Source: Caldilineaceae bacterium (lineage in GTDB: Bacteria > Chloroflexota > Anaerolineae > Caldilineales > Caldilineaceae). From it: a stretch of DNA of 64,000 nt. Under the pieces are notes generated by a model, which saw only the letters and a program-made list of their open reading frames with translations, ran no database searches and was not told where the DNA came from. Location: the NCBI GenBank assembly GCA_022823185.1, contig JAJDXQ010000043.1:310001-374000 (forward strand), given 5' to 3'. This document shows positions 36,662-45,395 of this stretch, in pieces (positions within the stretch are counted from its first letter, which is position 1; the number at the start of each line of letters is the position of its first letter). The position numbers and the translations under genes are program-made.

Positions 36662-36838
36662 TGTTCTCCTCCTCGAGACTTTGAAAAGCTATCTGTGTAC
36701 CATTAATTGGTTGGAAGCTGTTTTGTCTTCGCTCACGAGGGGGAATCAGAATTTAGTGAATTGGTCGATCCAGACAGTTCGCTGCAAAAAGGGGAACAGC
36801 AGCCATTCATTCAAATATAACGCAGTCACTCAACTTTG

Positions 36839-39172
36839 TTAAGGAAGTTTAGGGCGGTGAGCGAGATTAAAATTGGCATGGCGTGAAAGCGGTGTTTCTT
36901 TGGGCTCGCCAATCTGCAGATGGGCGATTGTAGTCTCCGGTTCCCATACGCCGAGTTCGACAGTCGGTTTCAGTGATTCGAAGTCGTAGACGACCAGACG
37001 CAGTTCGTACTGGCCTGACGACAATTCGGAGGGGAATTCAAGAAAGTGCAACGTATCGACCGGCTCGTTTGGTTGCCATCTGTTCGTGGGGGAAGGCACG
37101 AAGTTCTCGAGGAGATCATCTTGCTGAAAGACAACGTGTCCTTCAACATCGTACAACCGCAGTGAGATCGAATACACGACATCCAGACCAGGAGCAGTCT
37201 TCCATTGCAAGACTACCCACCATGAGCGATCCCCGTCCACCTCGAAATGTTTATTCGATGACAGTTGCTCTGTGCCTTTCCCCAGCGCAAACCCATTGAT
37301 AGAAATTCCACCATCGTAGTGAACTGTCAGAGGCTCCAAACTATCGTAATATGTCCAGAGGCGATTCAGGTCAATATCTGTGTAACTGTGGATTTGGAAG
37401 CTGTCATGGCTTTCGCTGCCCAGGTAGCGTCCGTACCTTTCGAGTAGGTAGTCGAATTGCTGGTCGGAATGAACTGATTCACCCTCGGGGCTGTTGTGCC
37501 AATCAACATAATAGACTGTGGAGACATCCTCAAGGGCGCCAAGCGTAGAAGAGATTTTTGGCGCCAAATTGTGTGCAGTAGTCGAATGGATGATACGTGT
37601 TACAGCGGCGCCAGTATAGATGTACTCAAAACCGTGGTGCGTGCTGGCTTCGTGGCGCCATGCATTTTCAGACTGCAGTACGATCAGATTGACCGTTCCT
37701 CCTGTGGAAGGATGCTTGTTCAAGGCATGGGCCATGTCGGTCCAGTTCTTTTCGTATGCCGAACTTACGTAAGGTGAGGCTGCCCACGATTGGAAATAGG
37801 CGCGATACGTGTTCCAACCTTGAAAAAGAACAAGACTTGTCACTACGCCTACAACAGAAACGGCCTTGGTACCGTCGCGTTTCCAATCGTGCGCCCATCT
37901 TACCTGTCCCAAAGAGAATCGAACCCGTAAGAATCGTATCGCCTCCCACGCGCCGACACCTGTTAGCAGATATATCGCTGGTGTCGCGCCAAGCATTCGC
38001 AGAAAGTGGGGAACGTTGTCGTCTCTGGACAGTAGGGCCGGTAGGAGCAGCAGCGCCAGCCAGAATAGCAGTAGACGGAGAGAGGGCTGTTTCCATCGCC
38101 ACACTGCCGTTCCCACACCCAACCAGAAAAGGAGGGCCTCCCACATGTTCAGCATGGGCTGTCCAGAGTAATTGTGCCGCCAATTTGGATCGCCTCGAAT
38201 GCCGAATGCAAATAGATGCTCCCACACATTCTCGACTAAAGCCCAGAGAGAGCCAAAAAGCCCGCTGCCTGGTTGGAATACAGAGACTTGGCTGCTGCGC
38301 AGGAAGAAATAGTCTGGATGCAGGACAAAATAGACGAGTATCGGTGCTGCCAATACAGTGGAAACGCCTAAGAATACACTTGCCAGCGGCAACTCAGCCA
38401 TCAAGCGAGACTTTAAAGGAGAATGGCGGCCGGCAAGAAACCCGTTCCTACCAGTGGTCCCCGCTGGTTCGGTCCTTTCCAAGGGGATTAGAAAGCTCAG
38501 TCCAAAGAAGAGAAGCAGAAAGGGAGCGAATCTAGCCGCAATATAGGTATATGCAAGGAGCCCGGCGCAGGCGCCTGCCAGCGCAACCCACCGCCAGTTC
38601 CGATGCCTCCACCCTTCCCATAGCAGTGCCATGCACAGAGTGAGAAACAGAGGAAGGAGACTCACTCTGAACGAAGTGCGCCCGATTACGGTTTGGGCGA
38701 GCGAAACGGCCAGCAAACCTGCCCCAAGGCCGCCGACCAACAGACCGCGCCAAGGCGTTGCTCGCCCGCTATCCTCATCTCGCCCGAAGAGCAACCGACC
38801 CAACCAAAAGACGGCAAAGACAGTACACACGCTGGCAAGAGCTGTGGGTACGCGAAGGGCCAGTTCGGTTCGCCCCAGTATAGAGATGGACAAAGCCATC
38901 AAGTAGATTCCCAGCGGCTCCCTTCCAGAGTTTTCAGGAAAGTAAATGGAATGCTTCCCCTGCAGTACTTGCAGAGCATCCAGTCCATTCGCCCCTTCGT
39001 CAAAAAAAAGTCCGGGGGGAAGCTCGTCCAGGCGGTGAAAGCGCAGAATGACAGCAGCAATTGCCAGGACGAACAGGATGGCCGCTACTGCTGGTTTTAG
39101 AAAGCGCGTCCCAGTTGTTGAATCAGGGTCTGCGCCAGTGGCGCTACGCTCAGCGGGCATCTCTTCATACAA
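36839..39172 (-). CDS. GT-C (ArnT/PMT-like, family 39) membrane glycosyltransferase, array member 4
   Basis: 777 aa. Integral membrane transferase that would use a polyprenyl-phosphate sugar on the outer face. Seen: FHRLDELPPG then FFDEGANG with the catalytic-type D58/E59 in the first outer loop, FPENSGREPLGIY, about a dozen hydrophobic segments, and after the last one an outer domain of about 250 residues ending GQYELRLVVYDFESLKPTVELGVWEPE. TTG start at 39172 supported by GAGGAG eight bases upstream. One of four tandem paralogues. Acceptor unknown: protein, lipid or cell-wall polymer. Confidence 0.85.
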   Translation of the reverse strand: MYEEMPAERSATGADPDSTTGTRFLKPAVAAILFVLAIAAVILRFHRLDELPPGLFFDEGANGLDALQVLQGKHSIYFPENSGREPLGIYLMALSISILGRTELALRVPTALASVCTVFAVFWLGRLLFGRDEDSGRATPWRGLLVGGLGAGLLAVSLAQTVIGRTSFRVSLLPLFLTLCMALLWEGWRHRNWRWVALAGACAGLLAYTYIAARFAPFLLLFFGLSFLIPLERTEPAGTTGRNGFLAGRHSPLKSRLMAELPLASVFLGVSTVLAAPILVYFVLHPDYFFLRSSQVSVFQPGSGLFGSLWALVENVWEHLFAFGIRGDPNWRHNYSGQPMLNMWEALLFWLGVGTAVWRWKQPSLRLLLFWLALLLLPALLSRDDNVPHFLRMLGATPAIYLLTGVGAWEAIRFLRVRFSLGQVRWAHDWKRDGTKAVSVVGVVTSLVLFQGWNTYRAYFQSWAASPYVSSAYEKNWTDMAHALNKHPSTGGTVNLIVLQSENAWRHEASTHHGFEYIYTGAAVTRIIHSTTAHNLAPKISSTLGALEDVSTVYYVDWHNSPEGESVHSDQQFDYLLERYGRYLGSESHDSFQIHSYTDIDLNRLWTYYDSLEPLTVHYDGGISINGFALGKGTEQLSSNKHFEVDGDRSWWVVLQWKTAPGLDVVYSISLRLYDVEGHVVFQQDDLLENFVPSPTNRWQPNEPVDTLHFLEFPSELSSGQYELRLVVYDFESLKPTVELGVWEPETTIAHLQIGEPKETPLSRHANFNLAHRPKLP

Positions 39173-39596
39173 TTCGGATTCTCCTCAACTTCTGCTCTCC
39201 GCCTGCCCATTTTGGAAAAAGGGTCTGTAACCTGTACAACGCTCGCCGGAGAGGTTCGATTTCAATAGATGTCCAGTAGCTGTTGCAGGGCAAGGGTCGT
39301 TTCGTGTTCCCAAGCGCCTCGCCGGTCGTTGGACTTAGCGATCCATGGTCGTAGACGACGATAAGCAGATCGTGTTCGCCGGCTGGAGGCTCTGACTGGA
39401 AATCTACAGTCAACCGTGAATTGACTGCTTTTTCTGGTTCATGAAAGGATATTGACGGCGTAGTAAGTAGGGAGAGCAAGGACTTCGAGGCCAAGCTATG
39501 ATCAGTGATAGACCAGTAGTTGGCAATATGTTTGTATGCATCGTTCTTGGAGAAAGGAAGCGTTCGCGGGCCGAGCGAGATTACTCTTGCAGGGTT
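39165..39596 (-). pseudogene. C-terminal fragment related to the array's outer domain
   Basis: An open frame of 144 codons without a convincing start; only a TTG at 39494 is available. Its part AGEHDLLIVVYDHGSLSPT matches the end motif of the neighbouring transferases (GQYELRLVVYDFESLKPT), and the preceding LTVDF resembles the strand before it. Upstream of the stop at 39597 no matching sequence is seen in the other frames. It overlaps the start of the next gene by 8 bases. Probably the remnant of a fifth array member or a laterally cut copy; a short expressed protein is not excluded. Confidence 0.4.
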
Positions 39597-40256
39597 TTAC
39601 AATACCGGAGCCCCATACTGGACAGCTGTCCGCCACAATTGCCGGCTGAGCTCTCTTCGGAAGCGCCTTTTGTTACGCTTCCGAGCAGTCGCTACAGGTA
39701 GGACTTTTTGGAATGCACGTGGCTATTTTTTTCCAAAGACAGCGACAGCTCCGTTCGCCACGGGCGCCGGGCACACAGGCTATAGTCCTGCGTGTTCGAC
39801 GACAGCCAAACGCCAACAACCAGCGATTGTTGACCCGTTTGCTCGACCCTCCCGGCCTTCACAGATCCGAACCCAACGTCTTGTTGGGCGGGCATTTGCG
39901 TTGGCTTGAGCGTCGGCTAAACTGCAACCTTGATGCCTTCCAATCGTGCATGGAAGGGACGGTGTTCTCAAGTCAGCCAGCAGGCCCCTGCAATTTGACG
40001 CGCTCCTGGCAGGCCTTCGGAATGCGCGGTCCAAGTTTTCTTTCTTCTCTCTCCTGGACACCTGCACGCGATGCAGTCCGCAGCCTTCGCGGTGACTTTG
40101 CTGTTAAACAAGGCGACAGGGACCATTTCTGCCGGACTTTATTCTTCCGTACATTTGACAGTTGGTAACGAACGCTTGCTGCTTCTTGCTTCAGATCCAT
40201 CATTATTTTCGTCTCGACCATACACGGCTCGTGTCAAATCCCATTTGATGTGATTC
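39597..40256. other. 660 bases without a recognisable gene
   Basis: No frame in either strand gives a protein with family features. The open frames seen are short and rich in Arg, Ser and Pro, as expected from chance. It lies between the fragment and the PTPS-related protein gene, and may be decayed sequence from a lost array member. Confidence 0.5.
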
Positions 40257-42656
40257 TCACTCTGGCAGTACTTGCAGCGCCCCTATTTCCAAACGACCAT
40301 TATCGCCATTGAGTGGCACGAGGGGTTCGTGAGATATATCAGGATAGTAGAGTCCAGCAAAGAGCCTATACGTTCCTGGGGACAGCGTTTCCGGTACGGT
40401 AATATTGTGCGTCGAGGTCAAGACCAGACCTGGTGTCCAGCGCTGGTATGGTGTGTACTTTCCACCAGGGGGGCCATCATTCTGCGAAACTCCCGTCCCA
40501 GTCTCGTCAACCAGATGCACAAATGCGCTTACGGGAACGCCAGGCGTCTTGGCAGACCACCAGAGTTGGACGGTCGCCACTTCTCCGACACGCGTTGGAG
40601 GGGGTGAATGCACACCCTCTAGTCGGATGTTACCATAGTCGACGCCAAGCGCGGACACTTCCCAAGTGCGGTCGGCGATTCCTGAGGACGCCACCACCAG
40701 CAGCCCGCCGATTGCAAGCCACCCGCTTAGTGGCAAGTAGCGCCGGCGGTCCCTGAGAAGCGACCGGCTTCCCGGCCAGAGCGTCCCCGTCCCTCTTGAT
40801 CCCAGATACAACAACGCAAACACGACAATCCAACCTACTGTCGTCAGAATTCTGCCAATCCAGACCGATGTCGAAGGGCCCCATGCCAGGACAATCTCAT
40901 GCGTTCCAGGGGGAACCTGCACGCTGGCAAGGGAAAGTTGGCCCGCTGGCTCTACGTTTGCCCGTACTCCATCGAGGGTGACTCGCCAAGAAGGAAAGAA
41001 GAACTGGTGGAAGAGGAGACGGAATGACTTTTGTGACGTGACTTGGAAATGCTGTTGAAGCAGGCCGCTACGCACCGGCACAACTGCCAACGTCTCGTTG
41101 GACTCCGGCATTTCCAGTTCTTCCCATGGAGGGGCCCCAATTGAGCGAGGATCCACATTGACCCAGACGGGCATGAACTCTCGCGGCCAACTGCCAATCC
41201 TTTTGCCCTCCGCATCGCGCTCCCAAGACTGAGCATTCATTTGCCATAGCGATGGAGCCGAGATTTCTTTGTAGCGGGAGTCATCGCCCGTCGGATAGTC
41301 CAGACCAACAGTCGAATACAGAACGATGTAGGTTGAAATTATGATGGACAAAGCAGGCACGATGTACGCTGGCAGGCGTCGAAGCGCCTGCAATTGTTCC
41401 AGACCTGCCGCCAACAGCAGCGAAGTGCCGAAGGCGACAAACACCTGCCAGCGCCAAGGGAACTGCAGTTTTTCAAACAGAAACTCGACCGTGGCCCACA
41501 CCCAGTAACTGGCGCCAGTAGTCAGCCAAGCAGCTACAATGGTAGAGGACAGGACGACAAATGATATGAAGCGAAGATTGCGCGCCTTTGAGGCCAGGAC
41601 AATATACAGTGCGAAAATGCCGATAGGGATCGTATATGCAGGCAGGAAGAACGTTGGTTTGTCGCTGTAGCTATAGGAATAGATGAAAGCAGGCTCGAAC
41701 AAATCAGTCCATCCGGCCATGTGTTCCTTCCACTCGCCTAAAGAGTATCCTTTGCTAATACTGACCCAATTCAACTCCATCAGGACGGGCAAAGTGGACC
41801 ACGCTGTCATGAGTATGCCTACAGTTACTAAGCCAGCTGCAGTTAGTCCAACCGAGAACGGTGACACCCCACACACGCGTTGTCTTGGCAGGACATAAAA
41901 TGTAAGCACGACTGCAATGAACATCACTGTCATGAGCGCAGTCAAATGATGTGTCAAAATGAGACCGCTGAAGGCTAGCCCGGCTTTGACAAGAGAAGTG
42001 CCATACGAGGGTCTCCCAGGCAAGGGGCATGCTGTGTCAGAAGTCTCGGCACTCTCTTGGCGCGACAGTGAGGCCACGGCTTGAGATCCGTATAGGAAAA
42101 TCAGCGGTAGCCACAAGAAGGCGGCAAGTTCAGGAAAGGAGCCCCTTTCGAAGAGATCAATCAGGCGATAGGGATGGAATAGAAAGCAGAGAGTACAGGC
42201 AACGGCAGGCCATATCGAGGAGAAAGTTCGTGCTAAGCGATACATCCACGGCGCCGAGAGCGCAAAGCCGACTGCTATGGGGAGGCGCAAGCTCGCCACT
42301 ACATCCAGGCCGACTAGATTCAGGAGCGCAGAAGGATAATAGAATAGTGGGGGGTAATAGTTCAGGACAGGGTAGCCATAGCCGAAGACGTAATCCGGGA
42401 ACCAACGAGGATAGAGTACGCCTGCCCGCAGCGCATCGGCTAACGCACGAATCCTGTGCATATGAATATGCCCGTCGTGGGATGTAGAGGGCCAGTTGTT
42501 TGTCAACCAAAAAACAAGCACAAAAGAGAACACGGCCAGACACAAGACAGCTATGCGGTCCTGGTATTCAGTTGCCTTCGTTTCTCGCTGGACAGAACTG
42601 CCGGACGAAGCATCTATTTGCATTTCCGAAACCCGGTTTTGGGAGCACGTTAGCAC
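40257..42656 (-). CDS. GT-C-like membrane protein with 6-pyruvoyl-tetrahydropterin-synthase-related domain
   Basis: 799 aa, a large multi-spanning protein unlike its four neighbours in the N-terminal part. Seen: SHDGHIHMHRIRALADAL in the first outer loop, then YPRWFPDYVFGYGYPVLNYYPPLFYY, which is the signature of the PTPS-related membrane family (YfhO-like GT-C proteins), then about 12 hydrophobic segments. It ends in an outer beta-sandwich domain (WWSAKTPGVPVSAFVHLVD ... LSPGTYRLFAGLY). GTG start with AGGTG upstream; an ATG at 42623 is the alternative. Probably involved in cell-surface glycan synthesis. Confidence 0.78.
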   Translation of the reverse strand: MLTCSQNRVSEMQIDASSGSSVQRETKATEYQDRIAVLCLAVFSFVLVFWLTNNWPSTSHDGHIHMHRIRALADALRAGVLYPRWFPDYVFGYGYPVLNYYPPLFYYPSALLNLVGLDVVASLRLPIAVGFALSAPWMYRLARTFSSIWPAVACTLCFLFHPYRLIDLFERGSFPELAAFLWLPLIFLYGSQAVASLSRQESAETSDTACPLPGRPSYGTSLVKAGLAFSGLILTHHLTALMTVMFIAVVLTFYVLPRQRVCGVSPFSVGLTAAGLVTVGILMTAWSTLPVLMELNWVSISKGYSLGEWKEHMAGWTDLFEPAFIYSYSYSDKPTFFLPAYTIPIGIFALYIVLASKARNLRFISFVVLSSTIVAAWLTTGASYWVWATVEFLFEKLQFPWRWQVFVAFGTSLLLAAGLEQLQALRRLPAYIVPALSIIISTYIVLYSTVGLDYPTGDDSRYKEISAPSLWQMNAQSWERDAEGKRIGSWPREFMPVWVNVDPRSIGAPPWEELEMPESNETLAVVPVRSGLLQQHFQVTSQKSFRLLFHQFFFPSWRVTLDGVRANVEPAGQLSLASVQVPPGTHEIVLAWGPSTSVWIGRILTTVGWIVVFALLYLGSRGTGTLWPGSRSLLRDRRRYLPLSGWLAIGGLLVVASSGIADRTWEVSALGVDYGNIRLEGVHSPPPTRVGEVATVQLWWSAKTPGVPVSAFVHLVDETGTGVSQNDGPPGGKYTPYQRWTPGLVLTSTHNITVPETLSPGTYRLFAGLYYPDISHEPLVPLNGDNGRLEIGALQVLPE

Positions 42657-43006
42657 CTAATCTTCCTGGTAGAAGTCGGCTCAAACACCAGGACCTAACC
42701 GGAGTTAAGTGCGCTCGGTCTGCGTTTACTCAAATTGCCATGGCACTGCAGTGGAGCGCGGCAATTGTCTGAAATCCAGTGCTCTTGACGGCGTCCAGAA
42801 AGGTTATATTGCAACGCGCCTGAAAATTGGTCCCTCCAACCATTAAACGCAAGGGGGCCGAACTTACGGTCGCCAGCGTTATGAGCGGATGAAAGGCCAG
42901 CAACATGCGGTCAGGAATGGTGGTTGTGCGCGCAACGTCATTCACTCCATTTGCCCTGCTTCCAATAGCCCTTTCAGGAAACAAGGTGGCGGAGTGACAG
43001 GCTCCC
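42657..43006. other. 350-base intergenic gap
   Basis: Nothing that I can support: no gene, clear promoter or terminator. It separates the PTPS-related gene from array member 3. Confidence 0.5.
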
Positions 43007-45262
43007 TCACTTGGATTTACTCAGCTGCAGGTTCGCTATGGCTGTCTCTGCCTCCCACACGCCGAGCTCGACTGTGGGCTTCAGCGACTCGGTGTCGTAG
43101 ACTACCATTCGCAATTCGTATTCCCCGGGGGGCAGATCAGCCGGAAAGTCAAGAAGGTGAAGCGAATCAAAATGACTTATGGTCCCCGCGCTTCCGGTGG
43201 AAGAATGATCCGGCTTCCACAGAACAAAGTCTCTTTGGAAGACGCCGCGGCCCTCAGCGTCGTGGAGCCGCAGGGAAACTGCGTAATCGGTTTGCAGTTC
43301 AGGAGCAGTCTGCCATTGCAGCGCCAGCCAAAGAGGACTGTCCGCCTTTAGGTTGAGCGTAGGCTGTGGAGTCAGCTGCTGCTCGCCTTGGCCGGCGGCT
43401 AGCCCAGTCAGGGATATGCCGCCATCGTAATTGACGGTCATTGATTCCATGTGTTCGTACAAAGTCCACGGGCGTTCCAGGGAGATTTCCGCGTAATTCT
43501 TGATCTGAAAATCGGTATACTGCTCTTCGCCGAAATACCGACCGTACTTGCTGAAGAGAACCGCGAGACGTTGATCTTCATCCCCAGCCCATATCACTTC
43601 GGTGCTCCAATCCACCACCTTCACTTCGGACAGTGACTCGGCCGCCATCAGCGCAGTTCTAATCTTGTCAGGAAACTCGGGCATTGCGGTGTGAACGAGA
43701 TGAACGGGCGTATTACCTTGATACAGGTATTCGAAACTGTATTGCCACTGGTAACCTGGAACCAGAAACAGTATGCGACCATCTGATGGCTGTTCGTTCA
43801 CTACTTGAATGAGGTCCGTCCACCCTGTGCCGTAGGCCCTGTGAATCTCTGGGGCTGATGCCCATCTGTAGAAATAGTCGCGATAGGTAGAGACGCCCTG
43901 GACCAGGATAGCAAGAGCGACCAGGACGGCGAAAGTGGCGCCGGTCCTGAGACCTGTTACTTGGGCAGACCGCGCTTTAACGTATAGGAAGGATTCCCAA
44001 ATGCCAACGGCGACGAGCAGATAGATGGCGGGCATTGTGCCGATCATGCGAATGGTATTTGGGGGAACAGACGTTATCTCTCTTGCAAGCATGGCCGGCA
44101 GAATCAGGAGCGCAAGCCAGAGCAAAAGTAGGCGATAGGCCGGGCGCGTTGGCCAACGCCAGACTGCCGCCCCCACGCCTAACCAAAAGAAGAGTGCCTG
44201 CCAGAGATTCAGTACTGGCTTGCCCACCAGGTTGTGCCGCCAAAGCAGATCGCCTCGAAAGCCAAAGGCCAGCGCATAGCCCCATACATTGCTGAGAAAC
44301 GTTCCTAATGCGTTTCCCTGACTGCGTTCGGAATCGAAGAGCCAAGTTTGTGAGCTGCGAAGAAAGAAATGCTCAGGATTCAGGGCAAAATGGAGTAGGA
44401 TTGGTACAGCCACCAGTACGGCTGCTGCCACAAATATGCATGCCTTCTGCCATTCAGCCTTGGTTGGAGAAGCGAATTCACGAAGGCGATTCAAGAAAGA
44501 GGCACTTTCCCTCACATTTATGCCATTTCCTGTCCTACTAAAGGGAAGCAGGAAACTCAGGCCGAACAGAAGAAACAGAAAGGGTGTGAACCGGGCTGAA
44601 ATGTAGGTGTAGGGCAGCAGTCCTGCGCTTAGTCCTGCCACTGTGATCGGCAACCAGTTTGTCAGTTCAGCGGTCTGCCCGATTCGCCCTTTGGAATTCT
44701 GAATCGGTGACGCCCCATTGACGGAGCGAACCTGTTCGGTCCGCGACCATCCCCACCAGAGCAGAGCCAGGCTAATGCAGAGGAAAAAAGGCAGGAGGTT
44801 GCCTCGCAGAGCGGTGCGACCGATGACTGTCTGTCCGAGGGAAACGGCAAGCAGGCCAGCTCCGGCTCCTCCGATGAAAAGGCCGCGCCATGGCGAAGGC
44901 TGTTTCCTTTCCTCGTCCCATCGAAATAGCAGCCAGCCCAGCCAGAAAAGAACAAAAACTGTGGCAGCGCTGAAAAGAGCCGTCGGCAGACGCACTGCCA
45001 TAGTCGTGCGACCCAGGATTGAGGTCGCAAGGGCAATCGCATAGACAATCATTCCCTCCCGTCCATTGTTTTCAGGAAAGAACGCGGCATGCTCCCCCCG
45101 CATCACTTGCAGAGCGTTTACGCCATGCGTTCCTTCATCATGATGCAGGCCGGGTGGAAGTTCAGATAGGCGATGCAGGCGCATCGTCACTACTACAATT
45201 GCCAGGCATAGCAGGATTCCTGCCGCTACCAGTTTCAGGCGGAGGCGTTCATCCCCGACCAT
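43007..45262 (-). CDS. GT-C (ArnT/PMT-like) membrane glycosyltransferase, array member 3
   Basis: 751 aa, paralogous to the genes at 36839, 45396 and 47653. Seen: MRLHRLSELPPG then LHHDEGTHG with D42/E43 in the first outer loop, FPENNGREGMIVYAIALA, the run of hydrophobic segments, and the outer C-terminal domain ending GEYELRMVVYDTESLKPT. The first-loop sequence differs (THGVNALQVM where others have ANGLDALQVL), so acceptor or donor specificity may differ. ATG with GGAGAG eight bases before it. Expected in the cytoplasmic membrane with the active site outside. Confidence 0.86.
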   Translation of the reverse strand: MVGDERLRLKLVAAGILLCLAIVVVTMRLHRLSELPPGLHHDEGTHGVNALQVMRGEHAAFFPENNGREGMIVYAIALATSILGRTTMAVRLPTALFSAATVFVLFWLGWLLFRWDEERKQPSPWRGLFIGGAGAGLLAVSLGQTVIGRTALRGNLLPFFLCISLALLWWGWSRTEQVRSVNGASPIQNSKGRIGQTAELTNWLPITVAGLSAGLLPYTYISARFTPFLFLLFGLSFLLPFSRTGNGINVRESASFLNRLREFASPTKAEWQKACIFVAAAVLVAVPILLHFALNPEHFFLRSSQTWLFDSERSQGNALGTFLSNVWGYALAFGFRGDLLWRHNLVGKPVLNLWQALFFWLGVGAAVWRWPTRPAYRLLLLWLALLILPAMLAREITSVPPNTIRMIGTMPAIYLLVAVGIWESFLYVKARSAQVTGLRTGATFAVLVALAILVQGVSTYRDYFYRWASAPEIHRAYGTGWTDLIQVVNEQPSDGRILFLVPGYQWQYSFEYLYQGNTPVHLVHTAMPEFPDKIRTALMAAESLSEVKVVDWSTEVIWAGDEDQRLAVLFSKYGRYFGEEQYTDFQIKNYAEISLERPWTLYEHMESMTVNYDGGISLTGLAAGQGEQQLTPQPTLNLKADSPLWLALQWQTAPELQTDYAVSLRLHDAEGRGVFQRDFVLWKPDHSSTGSAGTISHFDSLHLLDFPADLPPGEYELRMVVYDTESLKPTVELGVWEAETAIANLQLSKSK

Positions 45263-45395
45263 TGGGCCAACTCTCCAGGTGTCGTGCGCCGTTCATGGGA
45301 CCCCAGTCGTAATCTTCATCTGGACTCCTTGCAGTGTAATGTTGTCTTCAGATGGCGGTCCATGCAGAGCACACCAGAAGAGGACTACCTTTGCT

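Noticed and set aside
39520..39909. Plus-strand open frame in the gap near the array
   Set aside because: Short, no ribosome site, composition random; the region looks non-coding.
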